From positions 1,612,001 to 1,676,000 of the forward strand of contig NC_052475.1 of NCBI RefSeq assembly GCF_009730915.1: 64,000 nucleotides of DNA. Reading direction: 5' to 3'. This stretch comes from Dioscorea cayenensis subsp. rotundata. Taxonomy: Eukaryota; Streptophyta; Magnoliopsida; Dioscoreales; Dioscoreaceae. The notes under the pieces were generated by a model. The model was not told where the DNA came from, searched no databases, and saw nothing but the letters and a program-made list of their open reading frames with translations. The position numbers and the translations under genes are program-made. Positions 34,770-47,344 of the stretch are shown here, piece by piece. Positions within the stretch are counted from its first letter, which is position 1, and the number at the start of each line of letters is the position of its first letter.

Positions 34770-34889
34770 TTATAGCGCCGGTGACCTCTCCGGCGAAAGG
34801 CCCGCCGGAGACGAGAGCCGGAGAGCAAGACGCCGGCCGGAGACCTAAAAGCAATAGAGAGGCAGCGCCACAACCGAGTCACTGAAAAT

Positions 34890-36590
34890 GCACAATGTTG
34901 CACATTAGTCCCTTGTAAATATAGAAATTATTGTGCTTTTATAATTCAGAGGCCCAAGCCTGAGATCGGCCCATTAATTGTCAACTGATTCATAACAGTC
35001 CATTGGAGGCCCAAGTCTGAGCTTGGCCTTTTAATCATCTAATGATCCATAAAAATCCTTTTTTTTTTCTGAACACAGTGGATTTTTCATCATCAAATAT
35101 TTTTTTTTAATGCGCACCATTAATGTCAGAAACATTTGTGCAAAAAAATATTTTTAGGATTTATTTTAATTTATTATCAATTATTTACTCATTATATTTT
35201 TTTTTATGACATTTTCTTGCATTTAAAGATATTTATGTATTTAAAAAATGATTTATGTTTTTGCGGTTGTGTTTATTTTAATAATATGTACTTGTTTCTA
35301 TTGATGATAAGAAAAAAGAGTTGGGATTTATGATTATGTTTTGCTTATGTCTGTTCTTTAGCACATAGTTATGTATACTCATCGAATAAAGTTTTGACGT
35401 TTAACCAATAATTAAAAAGTGTCAAAAATCATCGTTGTTCAAGTTTTTTAAAGTTAAGACTAATGGTAACGTCTATCAAACAAAACACCATACATCATTT
35501 GTTTATGTTGGAGGATATAACTCTAGCAACCACTAATCTGTCATATTTTTTTCATTTTTGCATTTGCAATTTTTATCTGCATCACTACTAACAATTATCG
35601 AATGTATAAATCATTTCTTATTTTATAATAAACGAAGTACTGCGTATTTATTTATTTATTTATTTAAGATGAACTAAATGGTTTGAGAAGATGATATGCC
35701 ATGTTACACAAATGACTTAGACATGAAGATGTGTTGATTCGGATCATTATAAAATTGAAGAGCAAAAGGTAGTGCTAAAAGTACAAAGCCAGCTCAATAG
35801 TGAGAATATGAGGTACATTGCACCATGGTCTGTTCACACAAACTTAGTAGCAACCTAACAATAACAAAATATGGTCCTAAAGAGCAACTCTTGATGGTCC
35901 CAAAAGGACAATGTGGATTCTTAATTAGTTCATGAAGCCACTCTTCTTATAAAAGATATTGAAAAAATAAAAAAAAGTAGCCCCATTTCCCCAAAAGTAA
36001 GCGTTGCCATCAATGGTAATCACTGCATGCATTTGGTCTAAATTTTTGTTTATGATTTATTTTCATCATTAAAGTTAATTAACTTGTGTTTTATTAAAGG
36101 AAACAATGGCATAACTATATTTAATCTGTTTTTCTTATACTTCTTTTCCTCATCTTGAAGCAAGACCCATACGCTAAAAAAATTGATGAGCTAAAAGAGC
36201 AAGTAACTAACTTCTATGTTATCATTCCAACCACTCACCAAACAAGAAGTTAATTTTCATTTTATTTTATTTTTATTTGTTTATATGTTTCAAAGTATGT
36301 CTAATTGTCCATCTGATTTTTGAAAAGGTGGATAAACCATAATATATTGGTTGTCCATCTGATTTCTATATACCTCTGTAAAATATGTTTATTAATATAA
36401 TTATATTTTTAGCACCCTCGTGATCATAACAATTTAATTCTTAAACAAACCATACTTTTTTTTTTTTTGAAAACCATACTTATTTCTTACCACAAACACT
36501 AACATAAAAAATATTCTTATAGATAAAAAATAATTTTATAGATATATGATTTTTATCAATAAAAAATAATCTTATAGATAAAAATCATAT
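34890..36590. other. AT-rich intergenic DNA
   Basis: No gene or clear element; a repeat of 'aggcccaagcctgagatcgg' / 'aggcccaagtctgagcttgg' occurs at 34951-35030 next to the AIPP1 promoter. Short frames are low-complexity. Confidence 0.4.
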
Positions 36591-36599
36591 AGTGGACTT

Positions 36600-36750
36600 T
36601 GTTTTTGCTTGTGTGTTGCTTGGACTCTGTTCGGCATTTTTTACCGTTGTACTATTTGCTTGTAGTCTTTTTGGTTTATTTTTCCAGTTCTGTACTACTC
36701 TTTTGATTTTAATAAATTATGATTTATCCACTTTATTAAAAAAAAAATAA
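36600..36750 (+). mobile_element. LINE 3'-end scrap
   Basis: T-rich sequence ending 'taataaattatgatttatcc' and 'actttatt' plus an A run (36707-36748), matching the tail of the LINE copies at 4.6 and 45.3 kb. A weaker similar tail ('ttagtgatttatccaatttg') occurs at about 37339-37360. Confidence 0.6.
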
Positions 36751-37620
36751 ATCATATATATAGTAGCATTTAGAAACCTAGGTTCAAAACTATTAAATAA
36801 CAGAACTTTACATATCATTTTAATGGCATAGAAATAAATATAATGATATTTAAAAATTTTCATATTTCCATAAGGTTCTTAATATTGTTATGGGGATTTT
36901 TGAAAGACAGACAATTATTCAGCTAAGCCTATTAAAGAATAATTATGATGATAATAATAATAAAATATATTAATATTTAACTTTGCCACCATCATCACAT
37001 AGATCTTAAATTTTATGTGCAATTTATTGAGGAATTGGAGGAAACTCCCCCAAAAATCAAGAAGACAATTGAAAACCTTTGATTTCTCAGTTTAAGAGAA
37101 CAATCATAAATAGATAATTTTATAGGTGATTATTTTTTGGAGTCTTTGTTTTGCTTTTCTCATCTCTTTCACATTCATTTGGATCACCCAAAAACTTTGG
37201 TGATTCGAGGTATTCATGTTTGTTTTGTACATACATTACATATCTTATTAATGTACCACTCCATGCTCTTTATCTTCTCTTTTATATTCTATTCTCTTGT
37301 GTGTTCTTTTAACACTGATATTCCTAGCTAATATATTTTAGTGATTTATCCAATTTGTTTATATAAAAAATTAATATTAATATTCAATTGGACAAGGAAC
37401 TAAGGTTAAGATCCCAAGAAATCCACTTAAAAAACTAAAAAAGTAAGGGTTGCTCCCTTGTAGGCCTCCCTCATGATATCTTGTACACTGAAATTAACAT
37501 GGAGAGTATACAAAAGAGAGGTTCTCCTAATCATGCAAGGCACCAACTCCCCATATCCAAAGCAATCATGCAACCCATTTCCATGCATGGGGACTCCTTT
37601 TACATTTAATAACCATCTAC
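36751..37620. other. AT-rich intergenic DNA upstream of the LAX gene
   Basis: No gene recognised. The distal promoter of the LAX gene should lie here. A CTATAAAAC TATA-like motif occurs at about 37622, some 270 bp before the ATG, and the leader in between has a (GAA)n tract at 37864-37886 and a small upstream ATG at 37720. Confidence 0.4.
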
Positions 37621-37894
37621 TCTATAAAACCATGAACAAATATTGAATGCAAACCCTAATAAGCTTCATCTACAATGTATATACACTACTTGATCACCTT
37701 ATATCCAAAATAACATCTAGTGGGCCAATGCCGCTCGTGCATTGCCTTGCCATTTGGTCCCCATCTCCACTTTGAAGACAAGGATGGAGGGATCAACTCC
37801 TTTATATTCACTACTTGTCATTCTTCTCTTAAACACAAAACACAAACTCTCATTAGTACTCAAGGAAGAAGAAGAAGAAGAAGAAGGAATATAG

Positions 37895-39849
37895 ATGGCC
37901 TTGGAGAAGGTCGAGACGATTGTCGCCGGGAACTATATCGAGATGGAGCCCGATGAGGGCCCGAAGAATTCGAAGAGCAAGCTCTCCAAGTTGTTCTGGC
38001 ATGGTGGCTCTGTTTATGATGCATGGTTTAGCTGTGCTTCTAATCAGGTATATATATATATATCATGCTTCAACTTTGTTAATAGAAATCTAGAGATAAA
38101 TATAGTTTAAAAGACTTATATGTGTTAATTATGGTTTGTTTTAATTTGGTAGGTGGCTCAAGTCCTCCTTACTCTCCCATACTCATTCTCTCAGCTTGGG
38201 ATGGCCTCAGGGATACTGTTTCAGTTGTTTTATGGGTTAATGGGAAGTTGGACTGCTTATCTTATCAGTTTATTATATGTTGAGTATAGAACTAGAAAGG
38301 AAAGAGAGAAGGTGGACTTCAGAAATCATGTCATTCAGGTAAAAACTTCAAATTACATATGTTTCACATGAATATATATATATATATATAGATATGTATA
38401 TATAATTTCAAATGTTTATTATGATACAGTGGTTTGAAGTTCTTGATGGACTGCTGGGGAAGCACTGGAGGAATGTGGGGCTGTTTTTCAATTGCACTTT
38501 TCTTCTCTTTGGATCAGTGATACAACTGATTGCATGTGCTAGGTTAGATATAAAGGGAGAAAAAAAAATGATATTTGCTTTTCATCAGAAGAAAAAGAAA
38601 AGATATGAATGGTTTTATATATAAATTTGTATATAATTTCTCTGCTTTTGCAGTAACATTTACTACATAAATGATAACCTTGACAAGAGGACATGGACCT
38701 ACATCTTTGGAGCTTGTTGTGCTACAACTGTGTTCATCCCTTCTTTCCATAACTATAGGATCTGGTCTTTCCTTGGCCTCGTAATGACTTCTTATACTGC
38801 TTGGTATCTTACTATTGCATCCTTGATCCATGGCCAGGTAAAGCATCTCTATATATATAATTAGATTGATTTTATATATTTCTATAGTCTAACATATATT
38901 GGTTTGTTCAAGGTTGAGGGAGTTCAACATTCAGGTCCTGCCAAGATGGTTCTATACTTCACCGGAGCGACGAACATTCTCTACACCTTCGGCGGCCATG
39001 CTGTCACAGTGTGAGTCTCAATGACCGGATCGGAATCAATCTAACATTGTATCAGAACTAGCCAATGCATAATGACTAATAAATTAAAATGATTACATGT
39101 GCAGCGAAATCATGCATGCAATGTGGAAACCTCAAAAGTTTAAGTTGATATACCTGATGGCAACCTTGTATGTTTTGACACTCACTTTGCCATCAGCTGC
39201 TGCTGTTTACTGGGCATTTGGAGACATGCTACTCAACCATTCCAATGCACTGGCTTTGCTTCCAAGAACTGGGTTCAGAGACACTGCTGTTATTCTTATG
39301 CTTATACATCAGTTCATCACCTTTGGATTTGCATGCACTCCTCTATACTTTGTGTGGGAGAAGGCGATCGGAATCCATGAAACAAAGAGCATTTTCAAGA
39401 GAGCAATGGCGAGACTCCCTGTCGTCATACCAATATGGTTTCTCGCCATCATCTTCCCTTTCTTCGGCCCGATCAACTCCACTGTTGGTTCACTTCTTGT
39501 TAGCTTCACGGTGTACATAATTCCGGCTCTCGCTCACATGATAACCTTTGCACCTGCTTCGGCAAGAGAGGTACATTTTTTCTCATATTATTATTATTAT
39601 TATTATTATAATTGTTTGTTGTTAGGGTAACTAATAGTCTCACATCAATTAATGCAGAATGCGGTGGAGCGGCCACCATCAATGGTGGGAGGGTGGGCTG
39701 GAATGTACTCTGTGAATTGCTTTGTGGTTGTATGGGTATTGGTGGTTGGATTTGGATTTGGAGGGTGGGCAAGCATGTTAAATTTCATACAACAAGTGAA
39801 CACCTTTGGATTGTTCACAAGGTGCTATCAATGCCCACGCAAGACTTAA
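37895..39849 (+). CDS. AUX1/LAX-type auxin influx carrier
   Basis: Seven coding exons: 37895-38047, 38153-38338, 38430-38542, 38654-38837, 38913-39010, 39105-39570 and 39658-39849, all with GT-AG borders and consistent phases. They give 463 residues, close to the usual 465-490 of the family. The protein has a short acidic N-terminus (VETIVAGNYIEMEPDEGPKN), then WHGGSVYDAWFSCASNQVAQ, the first membrane helices (LPYSFSQLGMASGILFQLFY), SNIYYINDNLDKRTWTYIFG, LYFTGATNILYTFGGHAVTV, and a Cys/Arg tail FGLFTRCYQCPRKT. About 10-11 membrane helices are visible. The family is a plasma-membrane proton symporter that takes up indole-3-acetic acid. Everything needed seems intact. I cannot tell which LAX member it is. 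Confidence 0.95.
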
Positions 39850-40980
39850 AAAGAAAGAGTTTGTAATTAGTGTTTGTAATGAGGATTAATAGATTGGTGA
39901 TCAGTGTGGGTGTGTTTGATGATGATGATGATGAAGCCAATGGCTCTCTTTTGTAGCTTGTTTATGTATTCTCTAAATGAGATTCACTTGAAAAGAGTAA
40001 TGCATGTGTTGCTTGTTTGAATTGAAAGAATTGGAATTTGGAAGTCATATATATCTTTGTCTCCTTAGTCTCTATCACTTGCTTTAGTTCATGGAACTTG
40101 GGGCCAAATCCAAAGCATGAGAAATCCATGGAAATGAGCATGCATGTGGAGGGGTAGATATGTTCTTATCTATATACTTTTTTCAAAGAAAAAAAAAAGG
40201 TCCTACAAAGACTAGTATGAGCAGTCAACAATGAAAAATCAAGTCTAAAAAAACATATTATGAACTGTCTGAAACTTTCTATCAGAAGAGAAAAGGACAA
40301 TCAAGTTGCTGAAAAAACAAAGCTTAAAAAGGCAATAGATTCAAACTTTACCACACTAGCTATGAAAAGCTCTGTATATGATGAAAGTTTGGAGGGGATG
40401 ATCCAAAGCTTTTCCTGAGACCATCACCACGTTAAGTTGTCCATAAATGCTATAAAGTTTATTCTCTCAATTGCAATTACAATGTTACAAATTCATAGAA
40501 TCAAAAAATAATAAAAATATCTATATATATTTGTGGTAAGTATACCATTATTCTAGCAAATGATTATTCACAAAGTTTGGTGGCAAGTAATCGAATAATC
40601 ATCGGCGCAATCCGAAAATCTGTTTGCTAGTCTTTTCAAGTAGGAATTTTGATTTTTAATGAACATAGTTTCTCCACTGATTTTCTAGTCATTCATTCAT
40701 GTATTCATCAAAACTGAGAGGGTTCATTCAAACAAGATTGATGGAACTGAACAACTTTCCTTTTTCTTTTTTACTTTTGCTGAAGAGTCTCATCACTGCT
40801 TAAGCACTGCATCACAAAAACCAACAAAAAAAATTCTCATTTTCAGTACTGAACTAAAGAAACAAACAAACAACATGAATCATAAAACAAACAGAAATAG
40901 TTCAGACAAGGGAAATAGGCAGGTGAAAATTTGGGTAGCTTCTAATTGGCTTATCTCATGATCATATTATGGTAATAGAG
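39850..40980. other. LAX 3'UTR and intergenic DNA
   Basis: The first 150-200 bp should be 3'UTR. The rest shows no gene; short A-rich sequence only. Confidence 0.4.
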
Positions 40981-40983
40981 TAG

Positions 40984-41184
40984 TTAATGGGTCCTCATCG
41001 TCCTCCTCTTGAACTTTGCCAACCTATCATGTGATGGATGGCAATGGGGACCTGGAGCTGTGATCTTGTGATCCTTGATAAAGCTTTGTGTTATCAAGCC
41101 TTTGATCTTTCTTTTCGGAAAGGAAGATGCCTCCAAATGGAACCCAACATCAGTGAGGGCCATGCCAAGCAATTTGCACACCAA
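40984..41184 (-). CDS. small open frame of unknown status, basic C-terminus
   Basis: A 66-codon minus-strand frame ends in APGPHCHPSHDRLAKFKRRT plus MRTH. Codon use looks less AT-skewed than neighbouring random frames, and the Pro/Gly/His-rich end recalls processed plant peptides. No signal peptide is seen in this exon and no known peptide motif (CLE, CEP, RGF, IDA, PIP) fits. An upstream exon might provide a leader, but a (TA)n tract at 41204-41250 lies there. I do not assign a function. Confidence 0.25.
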   Translation of the reverse strand: MVCKLLGMALTDVGFHLEASSFPKRKIKGLITQSFIKDHKITAPGPHCHPSHDRLAKFKRRTMRTH

Positions 41185-41200
41185 TTAGAAATGAAAAAGC

Positions 41201-41256
<56 letters not shown>

Positions 41257-41259
41257 TCA

Positions 41260-42635
41260 GTTTGCTTTCCATCAATTTGTAATTGTTAGTAGAATATGTG
41301 TTAACTTGCAATTCATAAGACAAGAACCAATATAAATATTGCAATATACAACGGAAAGTTAAAGGTTCATTCACCTTTTTTTAAAAAAAAAATTAAAAGG
41401 TTCAATGAGATGATGCTATATATATATATATATATATATATAAATATTTAATTTAAAAAATATGAATTTAAATATATAAACAATGTGTTTATTAACTTAG
41501 ATTTTTAATTAAGTTTAATTGGACTGGATAATATATTTACAATATTAGTAACATATATCTAAGGCTCTAGTGGCATCAAATTACAAAAAAAATAGCTCAA
41601 ATTATATGATTCTAGTTGATCTTAATTATCTAGGTTTATAACATTGTATTAAATTTGTATAAAGATTTGAAATACCAAGAACCTTTATCATTAAGGAAGA
41701 GCCATGAATTCTAAGGTCAATGGCATTGAAATCTAGATGAGTGCATTAAAAAGCATAAAGTTCATATATTTTACCATAAAAATAAAGTGATCAGAGATGA
41801 AGGAAAAGGCTAAAATTTAATTTCTTTGACCATTAATTTCCTGTTATTTTTTTTATGTCTAACCATTGTGAGCTTTTTGCAAGGCATGATATACTAATAA
41901 TTTTAGTATGGATGAACTTGTGACTGTTTTGTTAACAATCCAACCAAATAGAACTTTTCAATTTATTTTAGTTATTTTTTAATAAGATCATTCTGGCCAT
42001 CTTGATTTTTTTTTTCATTAAAAAAAAAAGAAGAGAAATCCTGGATTCACTTAAGAAAGGCAAATACAAAAGATATAGGAATAAAGAAAGCATGGTACCA
42101 GACATGTGATTAAGAACCAAGAATTGACATTGAAAATAAAAGCAGGCATAAAAAATTGAAGATGATTTAGAAAGAATAAGAGGATATAAACTCTGATTGA
42201 GAAAGTTTATTGCATTTCTCTTTTATTTTATCTATATAATAATAATATAGATAAACTATTCGCTTCAACTACGGTTAGAGAAGTTAATTTTTGCACCTCT
42301 CACTTAGCAGAGAAAAGAGTTATTGGCTTTTTATTATGAAAATGACTTTATAATTTTTATTCTTTACAAATCGTTTCTATATATAACTCATAAATAACAC
42401 ATATTTAATATAAAAATTATACTTTTAAAACAGAAAAGGTCTAAAAACTAATGCTAGTTCCATTAATGCATATTATAGAAATCTTAGGAGGTTAATTAGC
42501 ATATATTACATGTACATGTTTGGTCAAATATTTTAAATTCAGCCACAATTCAAATCTAAACTCCTGCTCATATGTAAACCACTATTTTTCAATAAATTTC
42601 TCATAAATATTTACATGTGAATCAATATTCATGAT
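41260..42635. other. AT-rich intergenic DNA
   Basis: (TA)n at 41204-41251 and 41418-41441; otherwise A/T-rich sequence with no gene or clear element. Confidence 0.4.
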
Positions 42636-42639
42636 AAGA

Positions 42640-45335
42640 AAATGTTAATGAAAATATTTAAAAATATAATAATAAAGTTATCTTTGGCACTCCTTTGCCA
42701 AATAGATTTCTCCTGGATTGGCACTTTCTTTTCGATTACAAGGTTAGAATTGATCTCTCCCAGCTTGAACTACCTTTCACCACTGAAGAAATCAAACAAG
42801 CTGTTTTTGGCCTTAACCCTGACAAAGCCCCTGGTCCTGATGGATTCCCTATTTTCTTCTTCCAAAAACATTGGACCATCCTCCAAGACACACTTGTTAA
42901 ACTTTGCGAGGACTTCTTCGAAGGCACAATCAACCTTGAGCGCATTAACTGGATACATATTGCTCTTATTGCAAAAAATAATTCGCCTGGCGAAGTAAAG
43001 GACTTCCGACCCATCAGTCTTATCAATTCCACTTGTAAAATTATCTCCAAAATACTTGCTAATCGTCTCAATACTGTTATCGGTTTGCTTGTCAATGAAT
43101 CTCAATCCGGATTTATTAAAGGCAGATGTACTGCGGACAACATTGTTGGTGCACAAGAAATTATTTTCAACTTACAAAAACACAAACGTCTTGGACATAT
43201 CTTTAAAGTGGACTTCGCTAAAGCCTTCGATTCTCTTGATTGGAATTTCCTTCTCGAAATTCTTGCTGCTAGAGGCTTTGAACCTAAATGGATCTCCTGG
43301 GTTCATTCCATATTTAGCACTGCCAAGGCCCAATTCCTTATCAACGGATCTACTCAGGGCTACATTCGTTGCAAAAGAGGTTTGAGGCAAGGTGATCCCC
43401 TCTCTCCTCTGCTCTTTGCCCTTGTCACTGATGTTCTGAGCGCTATGTTCTCCCATGCTCTCAAATCCAAAGTTCTGGTAGGGATCCCCTTGAACCATTC
43501 TGATAACATCTGCCACCTCCAATATGCTGATGATCTTCTTATCTTCACTCATCGGAGGACGGGAAGATCTTCATATCATTAAACTTATACTCGTATCTTT
43601 ATGAAGGCTCCTCCGGCTTATCCATCAATTTTTTTCAAAAAAAGTCGCCTCTACTCCTCTAACTATGGCTATCAACCCCATCACTCCTCGCCTAGAATCC
43701 TAAACGCATACACGTAGGGCCTCCCAATCACCTACTTACACAGTGGGTACCTTTCCTGGCTCTAGGACCCAAATCGGGATTTATCATGCGAATCAATAGT
43801 GGCCCGCCTCCTGTGTTCACCCTTGAAACGAATTACCTCACTTGGTGGACGCTTAACGCCTCCTTAATCCTATTCTCTCTCAACCGCCCCACATCGATGT
43901 CACTAAGCCCCGGCCAGGACTATTGATAAATCCGAGAGAGATTTCTTTGGAAAGGCCCTAACTGGGACCCAAAGGAGCCGATTGATCGCCTCGAGTAGGA
44001 TCACTAGACTCGGATACGGGAAGTTTGGGGGAATCCTTAACCTTCGACCTTCAATAAACGCTACCTGGAAAGTGGTAGGAAACTTGTAATCCCATTGGCA
44101 TTGGGCCAAAATCATCCACGCCTGTTCCATAAGTGACACCGTTGGAGTCCTATCTCATAAATTTCACCCGTAAACAAACTTTTTGGGCAAAGATCATTGT
44201 TACCTTCCGCTCTTGCGTATAACGAATCCATCGTAAACGGCTCTTAACACTTCACTTTTGTATGATCGTTGGTATGCCGGACTTCGCCTTTAAAGATTGT
44301 CAGTCTGATCTTATTCATTGATTGCAATCGGCCCATGGATAACCATCAAACAATTCACGAGATTATCTAACAACACCGAACTCTTATTTCCCACTTCCAC
44401 CCCCACATGTGTTATCTCCTTCTTGATATTATCCCCGATTGCTCCCTGACTCAAGACGACATGTTCACACTGACTCTTGATGTATGGCACATTCAATCAG
44501 AAATCCTTTTATAAATTTCCTCATCGACCATGAATACATGCACTCGCTTTTATCCCCTTTTCGGAAAAAAATCACTGCCCAAGCAAAATTACTCTCTTCT
44601 GTTGGCTTGCTGGGGAGGACAAAATCCTCACTCTCTCAAATCTCTTCAAAAAAGGTTACAATTTCCAAAATTCCACCGACACCTGTGTCCTTTGCCACAA
44701 TGCATCTGAAAATCTTCAACACCTCTTCATCGATTGTGAATTTTCTAAACGCATCTGGGCACTCTTTTCACAAATTTTAGAAGCAAACTCTCTTCCACAG
44801 ACAATCCCCTCACTGTGGACCATTTGGATACCATCCTTAGCCCCTCAGCACCGAATCCTCTGGGACCTCACGTCCCGTGCAATCCTGTGGAATATCTGGC
44901 TTGAAAGAAATATTCGCATCTTTCAATTGACTGCATCTTCGCATCTCAATATTATTTATAAAACTGCTAACATGCTTCTTTCCTGGTTCTCAACAGCAGC
45001 CGACAGACATCAACAAAGCCTCAATGATGCTTCACAATCAATCAAGCGCTCGCTCAACTTTTTTAGCGCTAGAGCCTCAAATCCTACTGGCGATCTCGAC
45101 CACGACACTGCTCCGGCATAGTTACTTCTACTACTTCTCTAATAAGGCCTGAGATGCCAGACGGTGTCTTCCGCCTGATTAGACTTCCCTCTACTTTTTG
45201 CCTCTTTGCTTTCTCCTCTGTACTTTTTTCCCCTCACTTCTGGTGAGAGGATTTAGCACTTTGTACTTTTGTTCTCCTTTTAATAAATCAGTGGTTTATC
45301 CACTTTTATTCAAAAATAAAAATAAAATAAAATAA
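42640..45335 (+). mobile_element. 5'-truncated LINE (L1-clade) with reverse transcriptase domain
   Basis: A 295-codon frame (42695-43582) encodes most of a non-LTR reverse transcriptase: DKAPGPDGFPIFFFQKHW, KDFRPISLINSTCKIISKIL, ESQSGFIKGR, KVDFAKAFDSLDWNFL, RGLRQGDPLSPLLFALVTDV and the catalytic LQYADDLLIF. Downstream, 43600-44480 is strongly scrambled, while 44540-45120 is again open in one main frame (KITLFCWLAGEDKILTLSNL, CVLCHNASENLQHLFIDCEF, SRAILWNIWLERNIRIF, ending LDHDTAPA). It ends with 'aataaatcagtggtttatcc' and 'acttttattcaaaaataaaa'. ORF1 and the endonuclease are missing (5' truncation). It is the best preserved LINE here but not active as it stands. Confidence 0.92.
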
Positions 45336-45740
45336 AATGAGTAGATTAGATGATTAATTCTCAATTTGTGCACACTCCTGATGTAATGTGGATATTTTGT
45401 ATCACTTTTGTAAAAAATAAAAATAAAAAAGGGATTGGTCACCGAAAGCCCGGTAGTCTTTGTGGTCCTTGCCTTGTGTGCGTGCTTATTGCTTACGAGA
45501 GAAAAGGACTTCTTGAGAGCAACCATCGGTGAGCACACATGTGATCCATTAAGTGCCACATTCTTGACCCCAATTTCTATAATATATATATATTGAAAGA
45601 AAATTTGGTTGCACTGCATGACCTTTAATTGATGTGGCTGCACATGAAAGACATGAAGATGTAAATGATGTAATCCAAATTTGTTCGGTTAATGTCAAAA
45701 AGAAAGCCAATGAACTCAATTGGTCTATTGCCATTGATTT

Positions 45741-46197
45741 TTTTTAGAGGTTGGTAAACCACTTCAATTAAACAATAAAAGCTTATAAAAACTCTCCACT
45801 CCCCCGTAAAGAGAGAAGCAAAAAGAATAGCAAAGACCTACAAAAGAAACCACAAGTAGTGGAACAACTACACTAGGGACAACACACAGACACAAAAAGC
45901 AAAAAAAAAAAAAATATAGCCCTCCTCAAACCTTCAGACTCACCACTGTCAACTAGCGAGTATGCTGATCCTGACCCACCTCTAAAGATGGAGCACCATT
46001 AGACTCTTCCACACGAGGGCTTAAAAACTCCAGACTACGCTTAATAGCTGAAATTGAGTCCTCCAGCTTTACTTTAGACCCCTTGGCAACTGTAGAGAAA
46101 TAGGATAATAGCATTTGATAAATTTTTAAAATAAGAGTATGTGCAGGTAAGATATTAGCGTTAAAGATACAATCATTCCTAGCATGTGCAGGCAAGA
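45741..46197 (-). mobile_element. 5'-truncated LINE 3' end, minus strand
   Basis: The minus-strand frame 46195-45953 (ARNDCIFNANILPAHTLILK, then LSYFSTVAKG and SAIKRSLEFLSPRVEES) matches the C-terminus of the plus-strand LINE at 44.9-45.1 kb (NIRIFQL…, MLLSWFSTAAD, SIKRSLNFFSARAS). It runs on through a 3'UTR to 'tggtttaccaacc' followed by A's on the minus strand (45741-45760). A 12-base near-match (attgccattgat / attacccttgat) at 45729-45740 and 46198-46209 may be the target duplication. Inside, 'atgtgcaggtaagatatta' is duplicated (about 46138 and 46185). Confidence 0.75.
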
Positions 46198-46209
46198 TAT
46201 TACCCTTGA

Positions 46210-46367
46210 TCTCTTATATAAAATATTTATAATTTATTAGAAAAAAATTATTTTTAAAATTTTAACTCCCATGTAGAATGAAGAGACGTGTGTTAAAGTA
46301 GTAATTCCATGTATATGTATATCTCTGATGTGATTTGATCATTATTATTAAAAAAATTAAAAATAGA

Positions 46368-46398
<31 letters not shown>

Positions 46399-47340
46399 GA
46401 CACAATTTAACAATAGAAAGGCAGATTTGATATAATCTCGAACAACCACCCTCCATCTAGCACCCATTGATTATTTTTGTTTAAAAAAAATGGAGATTAT
46501 AGCATGCAATTAATGCACAAATGAAATGTAATTAAAAGAATTAGAATGTTTAAGCCTGGGATTACGGTGCGTTGGCCCAATTAAAGCCCAAAAACCACTT
46601 TCAAATGCGGAGGGTACAAAAGCATATATATGTGTGCAAGGGTACACAAATCCAGTTTAATTCTAGATATAAATATAAACCTGAGCCAGAGCTTGCCTAG
46701 CTAGTTCCAACAATTTTTTGAGTGAAAAAACTTATGAATAAGATAGTGGTATTTGGAACAGCAACAATGAAGTGTAAAATGTAAAAACATTGAAGTTGCT
46801 GGCAGAAACAAGAGTTTTTGCCATTGAGATGTTATCATTAGAGGATTTTGAGGTTTTAAACAGTGTTAAGCCAACAGAGTTGGATGATGAGCATTGTCCC
46901 ATCAAATTGACTAGGTTATTACCATGTATGCATCAATTGGAGGACCTGTAATCTGATGATTGCTCTGCAATGCTGCAGAGCTGTTGTTTCCATATGATGT
47001 CAAACTTCACCTTGAACAGTAGTTATTCACCATTTTTTATCTGTTATTAATTATACTGATTTGAAATGTTACTGCTTGACTATAGATAGTAAGCAAAATT
47101 TTTAATGGGTCTTATATACTCAATGAATTTGAAGCTGCTGCCTTCCAATGGGTTAGGGCAACGGTTAGCAATTCAATGCAACATTGCATATATGCTGTTC
47201 AAACTTCCTTTTCAACAGTTAAATGCAACATTAATGCTGAGATGTTGAATTGTACAACACTTGCATTTAGTTTTTTAAATGTTCAGATGTGATATTGAAC
47301 TCTTGTTCAGATACTATATTGACCTATAGGGTAATAATAA
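46210..47340. other. intergenic DNA with a short coding-like fragment
   Basis: A plus-strand phrase of 46798-46920, LLAETRVFAIEMLSLEDFEV followed by LNSVKPTELDDEHCPIKLTR, reads like protein code but has no start, no neighbouring exon and no family I recognise. A (TA)n tract lies at 46370-46398. Nothing else is recognised. Confidence 0.3.
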
Positions 47341-47344
47341 TTAC

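Noticed and set aside
42695-43552. minus-strand frames of 119-128 codons
   Set aside because: Antisense shadows of the LINE reverse transcriptase.
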